A stretch of DNA of 64,000 nucleotides from Limnoglobus roseus (GCF_008254045.1 NZ_CP042425.1:7206163-7270162), one strand, 5' to 3'; shown: positions 40,183 to 50,334, counted from the stretch's first letter. The notes: generated from the sequence alone by a model not told the origin. Numbers and translations are program-made.

Positions 40183-42324
40183 ATGAAGCCAGAAGCCGAC
40201 GACACCGCCGCACCGCAAGAGGGCGACGGGAGGGCCGCGTCCCGCCGGAAGAAGAAGGACGACGAGAAGTTCCTGGCGAAAGCCCGCAAGCAGTTTTCCC
40301 AGGCGATCGAAGCCGACAACGACAACCACCGCCAGTACGTCGAGGACACGACCTTCTGCTCCACCGACGACCAGTGGGATGACGCGGTTAAGATTTTGCG
40401 AGGCCGCGACCGCCCGACGATCACGGTCAACAAGCTCAACGGCGTCATCAAGCAGATCATCGGCGACTACCGCCAGAACAAGCTCTCGATCAAGGTGCTG
40501 CCCGCCGGTCAGGAGGCCAGCGTTGAGACCGCCGACATCCTCGCCGGGCTCATCCGGAACATCGAAGCCCAGAGCAACGCCGACCAGGCGTACACGAACG
40601 GCTTGGACTGCTCGGCCAGGGGCGGCTTCGGCAACTGGCGGGTGATGACCGACTATTGCGAAGACGACACGTTCGACCAGGACTTGAAGGTCGTCCCGAT
40701 CTTCAACCCGCTGACCGTTCACTGCGATCCTCTGGCCAAGCGCATCACCCGCGAGGACGCCCGCTACTACTTCATCACCGAGAGCGTGCCGAAAGAGCAG
40801 TTCGAGGCCGACCATCCGGGTGCGAAAACAGGAGCGTTCGACGGCATGGACGCCGATGACAAGGCGAACTGGTCGGGCGAGGATACCATCCGCATCGCCG
40901 AGCACTTCGAGAAGGAGCAATACGAGGTTCGCCTCGTAGCCTTCGACACCGGGCTGGTGGTGCCGATTGAATCCGACGAGCAGCTGCAAAACCTGATCGA
41001 TCTTGGCAATAAGGTTGTGAAAGAGCGCAAAGCCGTGCGCACCCGCATCCGCTGGCGGAAGATGACGGCATTCGAGGTGCTAGACGAGAAAACGCTCCCG
41101 ATCCCATTCATCCCGATCATTCCCTGCCTCGGCGAGGAAGTGAACATCGAGGGCAAGGTTTACCTGCGCTCGGCCATCTTCTACGGCAAAGACCCGCAGC
41201 GGATGCTCAACTACTGGAAGACGGTCGCCACAGAGACGGTTGCTTTGGCTCCAAAATCCCGCGCGAAAGGTACGCCAGCGCACTTCCAGGGCTTGGAGGA
41301 TACCTGGTCGAGTTCCAACCCCACCAATTTTGCGCTCTACAATCCTGATCCGGAAGCGCCGGGTGGGCCAGAAATGATGCCACCTCCCACCATGCCGGTC
41401 GGCGAGATGGGCATGGCCAACGGTTGCGCCCAGGACATCCGCGACACCACCGGCCTTCAACAGGCATCGTTCGGCGAGCACAGCAATGAGACCAGTGGCC
41501 GAGCCATCATGGCACGCCAGAAGGAAGGCGACACCGCTACGGCGCTGTTCCTCGACAACCTGCGGATGGCCATCGAGTTCACCGGCCGCATCCTAATCGC
41601 GTGGATTCCCCACGTTTACGACACCGAGCGTATCGTCCGCACCCTCGACCTGGAGGGCAACCCGAAGACCGTTACGGTCAACCAGCGCCAGCACGACCCG
41701 ATCACCGGCGTGACGCGCGTGCTCAACTCGTTGGGCGTCGGCAAGTACGACGTGGTGGTCTCCACCGGCCCCGCACAAGCCTCGATGCGCCAGGAGTGGC
41801 TGGGCACGATGCAAGCGCTCATCCAGGCCGATCCGACCATCATGCAGAAGGCGGGCGACCTCGTCGTGAAGTACGTGGACGGCCCCGGTGCCGAAGAGTT
41901 GTCCGAGCGCCTCAAGAAATTCTTGCCGCCGCAGGTCACGCAGGAACAGGACGAGAATGGGCCGCCACAACCACCCCAGCCGTCACCCCAGGAAATCGCC
42001 CAGGCGCAGGCCATGCAGGCGCAGCAACAGCAGATGCAAGCCGAACAGCAACAAAAGCAGGCGGAGTTCATCGCCGAGGTGAAGCAGAAACAGGCCGAAC
42101 TCCAGGCCCAACAGCAGCAGGCAGCCGACGAGCTGGCACAGAAGCAGGCGGAATCCCAGGCCAAGATGGCGATGGAGATGAAGCAGATGATGATGGACTT
42201 CATGACCAGCCAGCGGGAGCTCGACTTCAAGCACAAGCAATTACAGGTGGACGCACAGCTCGAACTCCTGAAGCTCGACGCCGCCGATACGACGGATGAG
42301 ATCGAGCGCGAGGTGGCCGAGTAA
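40183..42324 (+). CDS. P22-like portal protein
   Basis: A 713-residue portal of the P22 gp1 type, the dodecameric ring at the head vertex. Conserved regions include RPTITVNKLNGVIKQIIGDY, GNWRVMTDY and QQASFGEHSNETSGRAI. The last 130 residues are a Gln-rich coiled barrel (QAQAMQAQQQQMQAEQQQKQ), as in P22. Its stop shares a base with the next start (TAATG). Confidence 0.92.
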   Translation: MKPEADDTAAPQEGDGRAASRRKKKDDEKFLAKARKQFSQAIEADNDNHRQYVEDTTFCSTDDQWDDAVKILRGRDRPTITVNKLNGVIKQIIGDYRQNKLSIKVLPAGQEASVETADILAGLIRNIEAQSNADQAYTNGLDCSARGGFGNWRVMTDYCEDDTFDQDLKVVPIFNPLTVHCDPLAKRITREDARYYFITESVPKEQFEADHPGAKTGAFDGMDADDKANWSGEDTIRIAEHFEKEQYEVRLVAFDTGLVVPIESDEQLQNLIDLGNKVVKERKAVRTRIRWRKMTAFEVLDEKTLPIPFIPIIPCLGEEVNIEGKVYLRSAIFYGKDPQRMLNYWKTVATETVALAPKSRAKGTPAHFQGLEDTWSSSNPTNFALYNPDPEAPGGPEMMPPPTMPVGEMGMANGCAQDIRDTTGLQQASFGEHSNETSGRAIMARQKEGDTATALFLDNLRMAIEFTGRILIAWIPHVYDTERIVRTLDLEGNPKTVTVNQRQHDPITGVTRVLNSLGVGKYDVVVSTGPAQASMRQEWLGTMQALIQADPTIMQKAGDLVVKYVDGPGAEELSERLKKFLPPQVTQEQDENGPPQPPQPSPQEIAQAQAMQAQQQQMQAEQQQKQAEFIAEVKQKQAELQAQQQQAADELAQKQAESQAKMAMEMKQMMMDFMTSQRELDFKHKQLQVDAQLELLKLDAADTTDEIEREVAE

Positions 42325-44135
42325 TGTCGCTCCTGCTCATGATGGACACGACCGGTGGCGCGGGGAGCGGTACAGGCCGGGTCGCGGCGGCCAACAACTC
42401 CAACCTGCCGTACATTTTTTCAACCGCCGCCAACTGGTGCCACCACGGGGCGACCACGCACGTCACCGGCCCGGAAGCGGTCACCGAGATGGAGCTGTTC
42501 TTCCTCAACGGCATGATGGTCGTCAACGGCGAAGTGGATGCGTATTACGACTTCACCATCCGCAGCTCGGTCTTTTACAACGGGGTCTTCTACCCGGCGT
42601 ACAGCGCGCTCAACCCAGCTGCCCGTGACATTAGCGTCGCCAAGAACTGGGGCTTAGCCCGCTTCAAGGTGCCCGGCCTCAGCATCCCTCCGGCAACGCG
42701 CTTCATCGTCTACAATCGCCGCGTTGCCAACGATTCGGCAACGGCGCAAGCTAACGTATCCGCCATCACCAACGCCAACCCCTGCGTGGTGACCTGCACG
42801 GGGCACTCGTTCCTGGCCGGGCAGCAGGTGCAGTTCGACAGCGTCGGCGGCACCACCCAGCTCAACTACAGCACGAACGGCAACACCATCTACACCGTCG
42901 CCAACCCGACGGCCAACACCTTCGAGCTGCGCAACGCCGCGAACACGGTGAACATCAACTCCACGGCCTACGGCGTGTACACCAGCGGGGGCACGGCCTC
43001 CCGCCAGTACAACGTCATCACCAACACCAGCGGCATACGCGCCCGCCAAGACGGCATCATCAACGCCACCTCCAGCGTCAACGACTTCACCCTCGGCGTC
43101 GGCCTGGCGTATGGCGCGCGGGCGGGCACGCCGGTCATATCCAGCGGGGGCGTCGCTTCATGCCCCGTGGCAGCCGCCGGGCAAGGCTACCTGTCCGGCA
43201 TCAGCATGGGCGCGTGGTACGGTGCAGCCGGTGCAGGTGGTGCAGGTGCGACCATGCCGGGCAGCGGGGCTAGTGGCTTCGGCACGCCGACCGCGGGGGC
43301 GATTACGAGCATCACACCGACCTCACCCGGCACGGGGCAAAGTTCCGGCAACCCGCCCATGATTACGCTCGGCGGGGGCGGCTCCGGCAACTGCTTCGGC
43401 ATCGGCGACCAGGCCACCTACGGCCCGTGCCTGATTAGCGGCAAGACTGCCGGTGCGAAGAAGGGGCTCATCCTCCTGGGCGACAGCAACGACGCCGGGT
43501 ACAGTGCCGCGGACGGCACCGGCGACCTGAACGGCAGCCACGGCGTGTTGGAGCAAAAACTCGCGGGTACGCGGGGCATCTGGAAGCTCTGCCGCGCCGG
43601 GGAATCCGCCGCGGGGTGGAATTCTAACAACACCCGTCAGCTGGCGCTGATCGATGCCGTGGCCGCAACCGGCGTGCAAATCGGTGACGTGATCGTCGGC
43701 TTCGGCACCAACGACTTCAACTCCGGCTCCAACCTGGCGACCGTGGAAGCCCAGCTCACCACCGTCATCAACACCATCAAGGGCAAGGGCGCGAAGAAGG
43801 TCTTCATCCGCACCCTGCCACCATTCACGACCTCCAGCGACGCCTTCACCACCACGGCGAACCAAACGGCGGGCAACACCGCCTACGGCGCGGGCGGCGA
43901 CGTGCTGACGTTCAACTCCCGCCTGCGCAGTTCGACGGGCATCGCCAACGACGGCATCCTCGACGTGGCGATCCAGGTCGCCGACGGCACCACCGCCTGG
44001 AAGTGGCGCGTGGCGGGCACGTTCCCCCTCGGCGCGGCTTCCGCCACCGCCTTCTCGGACGACGGCGTCCATTACAACAAGGCGGCGGGCATCCCCTACG
44101 CCGTCAACAACCTCGACGTGTCGGCGTTGGCGTGA
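42324..44135 (+). CDS. Virion protein with SGNH/GDSL esterase domain
   Basis: A 603-residue protein. The first 150 residues are of unknown structural type; around 150-235 lies an FCCH-like beta domain often found in phage proteins (TGHSFLAGQQVQFDS, AYGVYTSGG). From about 370 a SGNH hydrolase follows with block I LILLGDSNDAGYS, block III GFGTNDF and block V DDGVHYNKAAG (Ser, Asn, Asp-His). It could deacetylate surface polysaccharide during entry. Its location between portal and scaffold genes is unusual. Confidence 0.75.
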   Translation: MSLLLMMDTTGGAGSGTGRVAAANNSNLPYIFSTAANWCHHGATTHVTGPEAVTEMELFFLNGMMVVNGEVDAYYDFTIRSSVFYNGVFYPAYSALNPAARDISVAKNWGLARFKVPGLSIPPATRFIVYNRRVANDSATAQANVSAITNANPCVVTCTGHSFLAGQQVQFDSVGGTTQLNYSTNGNTIYTVANPTANTFELRNAANTVNINSTAYGVYTSGGTASRQYNVITNTSGIRARQDGIINATSSVNDFTLGVGLAYGARAGTPVISSGGVASCPVAAAGQGYLSGISMGAWYGAAGAGGAGATMPGSGASGFGTPTAGAITSITPTSPGTGQSSGNPPMITLGGGGSGNCFGIGDQATYGPCLISGKTAGAKKGLILLGDSNDAGYSAADGTGDLNGSHGVLEQKLAGTRGIWKLCRAGESAAGWNSNNTRQLALIDAVAATGVQIGDVIVGFGTNDFNSGSNLATVEAQLTTVINTIKGKGAKKVFIRTLPPFTTSSDAFTTTANQTAGNTAYGAGGDVLTFNSRLRSSTGIANDGILDVAIQVADGTTAWKWRVAGTFPLGAASATAFSDDGVHYNKAAGIPYAVNNLDVSALA

Positions 44136-44251
44136 TGCTCCTGCTCCTCCTGCACCCCAATCCCTCGGCGGCCTCGTCCAACCGCCTGCTCATGGAAGAC
44201 GGCTCGTACCTGTTGCTGGAAGACGGCAGCAAGATCCCGCTGGAGGCCTGA
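44135..44251 (+). CDS. Small phage protein (38 aa)
   Basis: A 38-residue protein whose start overlaps the previous stop (TGATG). It contains LLMEDGSYLLLEDGSKIPLE, a short repeated LLxEDGS motif common in small phage proteins near tail genes. Function unknown. Confidence 0.55.
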   Translation: MLLLLLHPNPSAASSNRLLMEDGSYLLLEDGSKIPLEA

Positions 44252-44254
44252 GCC

Positions 44255-44668
44255 GTGGCCGACACGAAGATCAGCGCGCTCACCGACGGGGTTGCCGGGG
44301 TTTCGACGGACATGATTGTGATCGTGCGCGGCGGGGTGAACTACCGGCTGACCCTGGTCAACCTGCTCAGCGGCATGGGATCGGTCACCCAGCTCGTCAC
44401 CCCGACGAACGGCAGCACGGTGAACGTTACCAGGTCGAACTACACCACGCTCCTGGTCAACCCGGCCGGGCCGCTGCTCAGCCTGACGATCAACATGCCG
44501 TCTTCGCCCCAAGACGGCGACAGGGTGTCCATCTCCAGCGGGCAGGCCATTACCACCGTCAACCAGACCGGCGGCACGATCCTCAGCGCCCTGACGACGA
44601 TGCTGCTGGGCGGTTTCGCCACCCACGTGTTCAACGCCGCCGCGAACAAGTGGTTCCGGATCGGCTGA
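44255..44668 (+). CDS. Small structural protein (137 aa)
   Basis: A 137-residue beta-rich protein with a GTG start. It begins ADTKISALTDGVAG, a frequent opening of tail-fibre or head-decoration proteins, and is rich in Thr/Ser/Val. Probably a virion surface component. Confidence 0.6.
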   Translation: MADTKISALTDGVAGVSTDMIVIVRGGVNYRLTLVNLLSGMGSVTQLVTPTNGSTVNVTRSNYTTLLVNPAGPLLSLTINMPSSPQDGDRVSISSGQAITTVNQTGGTILSALTTMLLGGFATHVFNAAANKWFRIG

Positions 44669-44744
44669 CCAAGAATTCCCCCGCGAGGGGGAAATCCGTA
44701 CCCGTGCGGTTCCACGGGGTTCAATCCTTACGAAAGTATGACCC

Positions 44745-45635
44745 ATGACTGACACGACCGAAACGGTCGCGCCGCAACCGGCTGCGCCCGAACCCGTAAC
44801 CACCCCAGCGGCCTCACCGGAGCCGTCCCCCGAATCCGATGCACCCCAGGCCGACACTGCCCCCGAGCAGATCGAGGATTCGGCCCCCTCGGACGACCCC
44901 GGTGACGATTCCACCGACGAACAGAGGCCCAAGAAATCCAAGGGCGGCTTTCAAAAGCGCATCGACGAACTGACCCGCGAGCGAGAAATCGTCCGCATCG
45001 AGAAGGAAAACCTGGCGCGCGAGCTACAGGCGATCCGGGAGAAGGAGAGGGCAACCCCCGCCACGGCGACCGACCCCGGCGCGGCCCCGCGCATCGAAGA
45101 TTGTGCGACGGTCGAAGAGTTCCGGGACAAGACGGCGGAATGGGGGCGTCAGCAGGCGCGGTTCGAGGCGGCTCAACAGGCCGAGCAGGACCGCATCGCC
45201 GACGAGGCGGCCAAGGCGAAGCAGGAGCAGATCACCCGGCAGGCGGAGTTCCGCGTCAAAGCCCAGAAGGCGATGACCAAGTATTCCGACTGGCAGGCAG
45301 TCGCAATGGCTCCCACCGTGCCGTACAGCGAAACCTCCGCCCATCTCGTTGCGCAAAGCGAGCACGCCGCCGAGCTCGCCTACCACCTGGGCAAGAACCC
45401 CGAGGTGGCCGACCGCCTGGCGCGACTCGACCAATACTCGTGCATGCGGGAAGTCATCAGGTTGGAGGCGCGGATCACCGCCGCACCACCGCCCAAGCCC
45501 ATCACCAAAGCCGAAGACCCGATCAAGCCGGTCGGTGGCCGCGAAACCGTCGTCAAGACCATGGCCGACCTGGCCAAGTCCGACGACGCGAGCGCGTACA
45601 TCGCCCGGATGAACGGCAAGCTTCGGAAAACCTAA
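44745..45635 (+). CDS. Scaffolding protein
   Basis: A 296-residue protein with a Pro/Glu/Asp/Ser-rich disordered first 65 residues, a long charged coiled helix (residues 65-180) and a basic C-terminal end. Composition and position directly before the coat gene are those of P22-like scaffold proteins, which guide head assembly and then leave. Confidence 0.75.
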   Translation: MTDTTETVAPQPAAPEPVTTPAASPEPSPESDAPQADTAPEQIEDSAPSDDPGDDSTDEQRPKKSKGGFQKRIDELTREREIVRIEKENLARELQAIREKERATPATATDPGAAPRIEDCATVEEFRDKTAEWGRQQARFEAAQQAEQDRIADEAAKAKQEQITRQAEFRVKAQKAMTKYSDWQAVAMAPTVPYSETSAHLVAQSEHAAELAYHLGKNPEVADRLARLDQYSCMREVIRLEARITAAPPPKPITKAEDPIKPVGGRETVVKTMADLAKSDDASAYIARMNGKLRKT

Positions 45636-45651
45636 CCGAAAGGACTAACCC

Positions 45652-46881
45652 ATGGCTAACACGTTTAACGCCGTTGACCTCATTGCTTCGGAATCCCTGC
45701 GGATCTTTAGCAACGAACTGTACTTCCTCAAAAACATGAACACCGACTACCAGTCGAAGTTCCAGATGGAAGTCGAAGACCACCGAACGGGTCCGACCGT
45801 CCGCATCCAGAAGCCCGCCCGTCGGACCGTCCGTCAAGGCTGGACCCGCAGCCCCCAGGACTTCACCGAGGAAAGCACGTCGCTCACCATCGACACGGTT
45901 CGCGGTGACGACATGAACATTCCGGAAGCGGAACTCGCCCTGCTCGTTCAAGACCCGGAAAGCAACATGGCGGGGTTTTCCAAGCGGTTCCTCCAGACCC
46001 GCATGACCACGCTGGCCAACAGCATCGACGCGGAACAGTTCGCCAAGATGTACGTCCTCGTCGGTAACGCGGTCGGCACCCCCGGCCAGACGCCGAACAC
46101 CTGGGGGCCTTACGGCGACGCCATGCAGAAACTCGACGAGAACCTCTGCCCTGCTGCCGACCGCATGGTCATCATCAACCCGGCGGCCCGGAATAAAACG
46201 GCGGATGCATTCAAAGGCCTTGCCTTGCAGCAATTGTCCGAGAAGGCGCTCAGCCGCGCGTACCTCGGCTCAATCGCGGACTTCGACGTGTTCATGTCGC
46301 AGAACGTGCCGAACCACACGGTCGGCCCGTTGGGGGGCACGCCACTCGTCAACACCGGGTCGCAGGTCGGTTCGTCGCTCGTGACCGACGGGTGGACTGC
46401 CGCGGCGGCTTCCCGCCTGAAAAAGGGCGACATCTTCACCATCGCGGGCGTGTACCAGGTCAACTACCAGACCAAGGCGCAGTATTCTTCGCTGCAACAG
46501 TTCCTGGTAACCGCCGACGTGTCCTCGGACGGCTCGGGCAACCTCACCGCCGCCATCTTCCCCTCGATCATCACGAGCGGGGCGACGCAGACGGTGAACG
46601 CTTCCCCGGCGGACAACGCGGCGATTACCGTCGTGGGCACGGCGGCCACGCTCTACGCCCAGAACCTGGCGTACCACAAGGACGCCTTTACCGTGGCGTT
46701 CGCCAAGCTGTCCAGCCCGAAGGTGAGCGTCGAGTCCTCGACCAAGACGTTCGAGAATATCTCCATGCGCTACATGCGGGGCTATGACATCGCCAACGCG
46801 CAGCTCGTCGACCGGATCGACGTGTTCCTCGGCTCGAACGCCCTCTACCGCGAATGGGCGTGTCGGATTTTCGGCGCGTAA
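45652..46881 (+). CDS. P22-like major coat protein
   Basis: A 409-residue coat protein of the P22 gp5 family (HK97 fold with an extra inserted domain). Opening ANTFNAVDLIASESLRIF and the late segment NLAYHKDAFTVAFAKLSSP are typical, and MRYMRGYDIANAQLVDRIDV closes the fold. The strong ribosome site and a terminator after the gene fit high expression. Confidence 0.88.
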   Translation: MANTFNAVDLIASESLRIFSNELYFLKNMNTDYQSKFQMEVEDHRTGPTVRIQKPARRTVRQGWTRSPQDFTEESTSLTIDTVRGDDMNIPEAELALLVQDPESNMAGFSKRFLQTRMTTLANSIDAEQFAKMYVLVGNAVGTPGQTPNTWGPYGDAMQKLDENLCPAADRMVIINPAARNKTADAFKGLALQQLSEKALSRAYLGSIADFDVFMSQNVPNHTVGPLGGTPLVNTGSQVGSSLVTDGWTAAAASRLKKGDIFTIAGVYQVNYQTKAQYSSLQQFLVTADVSSDGSGNLTAAIFPSIITSGATQTVNASPADNAAITVVGTAATLYAQNLAYHKDAFTVAFAKLSSPKVSVESSTKTFENISMRYMRGYDIANAQLVDRIDVFLGSNALYREWACRIFGA

Positions 46882-46891
46882 TGAGGCAACC

Positions 46892-46918
46892 GGGAGGGGT
46901 TTCGGCCCCTCCCATTTT
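46892..46918 (+). terminator. Terminator after the coat gene
   Basis: An 8 bp perfect stem (46892-46899 with 46906-46913) with a TTTCGG loop, followed by ATTTTTC. It probably lowers the level of the tail genes relative to coat. Confidence 0.8.
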
Positions 46919-46941
46919 TCAACCAACGAGAAGGACTACCC

Positions 46942-47433
46942 ATGAGCAAGATTCTGATGTTCAACACCGCCAACCAGCACATTCAAGAGCTGGAGGACGG
47001 CGAAACCGACACCATTAACCGCCTGATCGAGTCCGGCTGGCAACGGGTGGAGAAGTACGACCTCCTCGCCGTGTACAGCCCGACGCTCAACCGCCACAAG
47101 ACCGTGCTGAAGGCCGATGCTAAGACGTGGATCAACCAGGGCTACGTCGCCGAGCCGACCGTGGTCTACCACCCGGAACAGGGCGACAAGACCGTCGGTT
47201 CGGACGAGGCCCAACACCTGATCGATAGGGAAGGCTGGTATGACTCACCGGCAAAGTTTCCGAAGGACGGGGGTGTCTCCGGTTTCGTCACCCAGGCCGC
47301 CGCCAAGGCGCTCGACAAGATGACGAAGGAAGAACTGGTGGCCTACGCCAAATCCATTGATCTGACGCCCGACGAGGCCCTGACCAAGGCTCAACTCATC
47401 GCGGCCATCCAAGCTGCTTCTCAGAAGGAGTAA
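46942..47433 (+). CDS. Phage structural accessory protein with HeH/SAP-like end
   Basis: A 163-residue protein. The C-terminal 40 residues (MTKEELVAYAKSIDLTPDEALTKAQLI) form a helix-extended-loop-helix like that of small head-completion proteins. Its position after the coat gene suggests a head-associated role. Confidence 0.6.
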   Translation: MSKILMFNTANQHIQELEDGETDTINRLIESGWQRVEKYDLLAVYSPTLNRHKTVLKADAKTWINQGYVAEPTVVYHPEQGDKTVGSDEAQHLIDREGWYDSPAKFPKDGGVSGFVTQAAAKALDKMTKEELVAYAKSIDLTPDEALTKAQLIAAIQAASQKE

Positions 47434-47437
47434 CCCA

Positions 47438-47752
47438 ATGGGAATTCAACTCAACGAAGACCGGCAAGTCTCGCTGACCGTGGTCAACAGCTTCGCCTCA
47501 GTAGCCGCCAACACGACTGCCGAACAGACCGTCACCGTCAAGGGACTGAAGCCCGGCGACCACTGCCTGGCGTTCAACAAGCTGACGGCGCAAGCGGGCT
47601 TGGGCATCGTCAACCATCGCGTCAGCGGCGCTGACACGCTGGCCATCACGTTCATCAACGCCACGGGTAGCCCCATCGTGCCTACGGCCGGCGACACCTA
47701 CGCCGCGATCATCATGCGGCCCGAGAAGAACTACACCGCGTTCCCAGGCTAA
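47438..47752 (+). CDS. Small beta-rich virion protein (104 aa)
   Basis: A 104-residue protein rich in Val/Thr with a predicted beta sandwich (LTVVNSFASVAANTTAEQ). Likely a head or tail decoration component; no family recognised. Confidence 0.55.
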   Translation: MGIQLNEDRQVSLTVVNSFASVAANTTAEQTVTVKGLKPGDHCLAFNKLTAQAGLGIVNHRVSGADTLAITFINATGSPIVPTAGDTYAAIIMRPEKNYTAFPG

Positions 47753-47755
47753 CCG

Positions 47756-48448
47756 ATGACCACCGGCAACGCCATCGTCACCGGCGCTCTCCGCTCCGCC
47801 ACCACCATCATGCCCGGCGAGGGCATCGACGGCGGGGAGGCGGAGAGCGCCCTGGCGGTGCTCAACGCCATGCTGGCGGCGTGGAGCGCGGACGGCCTCA
47901 CGCCCGCCTTCCACACGCTCGAAGGGTTCCCCCTCGTCGTCAACCAGGCGAACTACACCGTCGGCACGGGGGGCAACTTCAACACCGTCCGGCCCGACGA
48001 GGTGTGCGCCGTGTTCCGCCGCGACGCCAACGGGTACGACACGCCCCTCAACCCGTGGACGCGGGAGCAGTGGCTTGCCGACGGGCTGAAATCCAACCAG
48101 GGCACGCCGACCTTCTGGTACTACGACCCCCAATACCCGCTCGGCGTCCTGCGGCTCGACAACGCCCCCACGCTCGCCGAGACGATCTACCTCGACACGC
48201 TCAAGCCGATCAACCAGTTCGCCACCCTCTCGTCCACCATGCTCATGCCCGGCGAGTACGAGGAGGCGATGAAGTACAAGCTCGTGGAGCGCCTCGCGCC
48301 GGAGTACGGCTTCCCGATATCCCAAGACCTCCGCGTCCTCATCACCGAGAGTTTCAAGCGGATCAAGCGGAAGAACTCGAAGCCCGTCCGCGCGACGTTC
48401 GATCCCGCCCTCCGCGGGAGCGTGCCGTTCAACATTAACAACGGCTAG
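47756..48448 (+). CDS. P22 gp4-like tail accessory factor
   Basis: A 230-residue protein. GGEAESALAVLNAMLAAWSA and MPGEYEEAMKYKLVERLAPEYG are hallmark segments of the gp4-like head-completion proteins that bind the portal and close the filled head. Confidence 0.8.
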   Translation: MTTGNAIVTGALRSATTIMPGEGIDGGEAESALAVLNAMLAAWSADGLTPAFHTLEGFPLVVNQANYTVGTGGNFNTVRPDEVCAVFRRDANGYDTPLNPWTREQWLADGLKSNQGTPTFWYYDPQYPLGVLRLDNAPTLAETIYLDTLKPINQFATLSSTMLMPGEYEEAMKYKLVERLAPEYGFPISQDLRVLITESFKRIKRKNSKPVRATFDPALRGSVPFNINNG

Positions 48449-48451
48449 CCC

Positions 48452-49900
48452 ATGCCGTCCGTCGCCATACCCTTCTGCGGACAAACCTACACGGACAAGA
48501 CGAAGGCCGCAAACGCCCAGCGGTGCGTCAACCTCTACCCCGTCCGCAGTCCCTCGGCCGACAACGACAACCGGATCGTGCTGTACCCCACGCCCGGCTA
48601 CTCGCAAATCCTGGACACCACCCAGCTCGGCATCGTCGGCTGCGGCGCGCTCCGCTGCGGCATCGAGATCAACGGCACCGTGTACGTGGTCAGCGGCAAC
48701 CAATTCCTCGTGCTGACCTACGCGGGCGGTACGTTCACCGCCGTGAGCAAGGGCACGCTCTACACGAGCACCGGCCGTTGCACCGTCGTTTGCAACACGG
48801 TCGAGCTGGCGATATCCGACGGCAAGAACGGCTACGTCTACAACATCGCCGCCGCGACCTTCACCGGCATTTCCGGCGGCGGCTGGCCTTCCTCCGGGGT
48901 GACGAACTTCGCCTTCATGGACGGCTACGTCCTCGGCGCGCAGAACGGATCGAAGACCCTCATCCAGTCAGGTTTACTCAACGCCGGGAGCTACGGCGCG
49001 CAGGCCTTTGCCGCCGTGACCAGCTTCCCCGACAACCTCACCGCCGTGTTCTCCGACCAGATCAACGTCTACGCCTTCGGGCCGAAACTGGGCGAGGTGC
49101 GGTTCAACGCGGCCAGCATCCCCTTCGCCTTCGAGAAGACGCAAGGCGCGCTCATCCAGGCCGGGTGCGTCAGCCCGCACACGCTCGTCAAGCTCGGCGG
49201 CACGCTCATGTGGCTCGCCTCGGACGCCCAGGGCCGGGCGTACATCGCGGCGCTGCAAGGCTACACCCCGACGGTCATTTCCACCCCGCCGCTCAACGAG
49301 GTGTTCCAACGCTACGGCAGCGTCACCGACGCCTTCGCCTACGGCTACCGCGAGGGCGACAGCCAGTTCTACGCCATCACCTTCCCGAGCGCGAACGCGA
49401 CGTGGGTGTACGACACCAAGAACGCCCTCTTCCACGAGCGCAGCCAGAACGGCGGGCGCGACCTGCCCGAGTTCTGCCTCCCGTACCTCGACCAGCACCT
49501 CGTCGGCGACCTCGACGGCAAGCTCTACTGGATGAGCCAGAACTACAACACCGACGCCAAGGGGCAGGGCATTTCCCGCTCGCGCACCTGCTCGCACGTC
49601 TCGTCCGACGGCAAGCCGCTGTTCCTGCAAGAGCTGGAGATCATGTACGAGGCGGGCACCGCCCCGCTCACCGGCGCGGGCAGCACGCCGCTCGCCACGC
49701 TGGAAGTCAGCACCGACGGCGGGTTCACCTGGCGGAATGCGGGCACGAAGTCGATGGGGCTCACCGGCCAGTACCGAAACCGCCTCATCTGGCGGCGGCT
49801 CGGCTGGGGCTGGCAGTTCACCTTTCGCCTCACCATCACCGACCCCGCGCGGGTCTACCTCCTCGGCGCGACGGCGCGCATCCAGGCGGGGTACAAATGA
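48452..49900 (+). CDS. P22 gp10-like packaged-DNA stabilization protein
   Basis: A 482-residue beta-rich protein. The start (AIPFCGQTYTDKTKAANAQR then CVNLYPV) is typical of the gp10 family, and INVYAFGPKLGEVRFNAAS recurs in members. It forms the tail hub that plugs the portal after packaging. Coupled by ATGA to the next gene. Confidence 0.82.
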   Translation: MPSVAIPFCGQTYTDKTKAANAQRCVNLYPVRSPSADNDNRIVLYPTPGYSQILDTTQLGIVGCGALRCGIEINGTVYVVSGNQFLVLTYAGGTFTAVSKGTLYTSTGRCTVVCNTVELAISDGKNGYVYNIAAATFTGISGGGWPSSGVTNFAFMDGYVLGAQNGSKTLIQSGLLNAGSYGAQAFAAVTSFPDNLTAVFSDQINVYAFGPKLGEVRFNAASIPFAFEKTQGALIQAGCVSPHTLVKLGGTLMWLASDAQGRAYIAALQGYTPTVISTPPLNEVFQRYGSVTDAFAYGYREGDSQFYAITFPSANATWVYDTKNALFHERSQNGGRDLPEFCLPYLDQHLVGDLDGKLYWMSQNYNTDAKGQGISRSRTCSHVSSDGKPLFLQELEIMYEAGTAPLTGAGSTPLATLEVSTDGGFTWRNAGTKSMGLTGQYRNRLIWRRLGWGWQFTFRLTITDPARVYLLGATARIQAGYK

Positions 49901-50331
49901 CGACGATCCAACCCATCACCCAAACGCAGCAGCTCGTCGAGCAGAACGCCACCGTCACCGTCGAGTTCAAGCGGTACCTCGACCAACTCTTGGAGCGGGT
50001 CGGCGGCACCAAGGGCGGCAGCTACGTCGGCCTGACCGAAGACGCCATCGTCATCTGGGACGTGGACAAGAAGCCGACGGCCTACCTGCTGCTCACCGGC
50101 AACCGCTCGATGGCCGATCCGGTCAACATGGTGCCCGGCATGCCGATCCTCCGCCTGACCATCGTGCAGGACGGCGTCGGCGGCCACACGCTCAGCTGGG
50201 GGCCGAGCTACAAGTTCCCCTCCGGCCTCGCGCCCTCCCTGTCCGCAGGGGGCAACGCCGTGGACGAGTTGTGGTTCTCCACCGACGGCACCAACATGAA
50301 GCTCATCACCGGCGCAAAGGACTTGAGGTAA
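49897..50331 (+). CDS. Hypothetical virion protein (144 aa)
   Basis: A 144-residue protein with a helical N-terminal end (VEFKRYLDQLLERVGG) and a beta-rich remainder. It is coupled to the gp10-like gene, so a tail-hub or fibre-connecting role is likely. Confidence 0.6.
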   Translation: MTTIQPITQTQQLVEQNATVTVEFKRYLDQLLERVGGTKGGSYVGLTEDAIVIWDVDKKPTAYLLLTGNRSMADPVNMVPGMPILRLTIVQDGVGGHTLSWGPSYKFPSGLAPSLSAGGNAVDELWFSTDGTNMKLITGAKDLR

Positions 50332-50334
50332 CAC

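Noticed and set aside
38978..40186. 402-codon frame overlapping terL in the same direction
   Set aside because: Arg/His/Pro-rich shadow of the terL gene; similar shadows overlap the gp10-like, portal and fibre genes.
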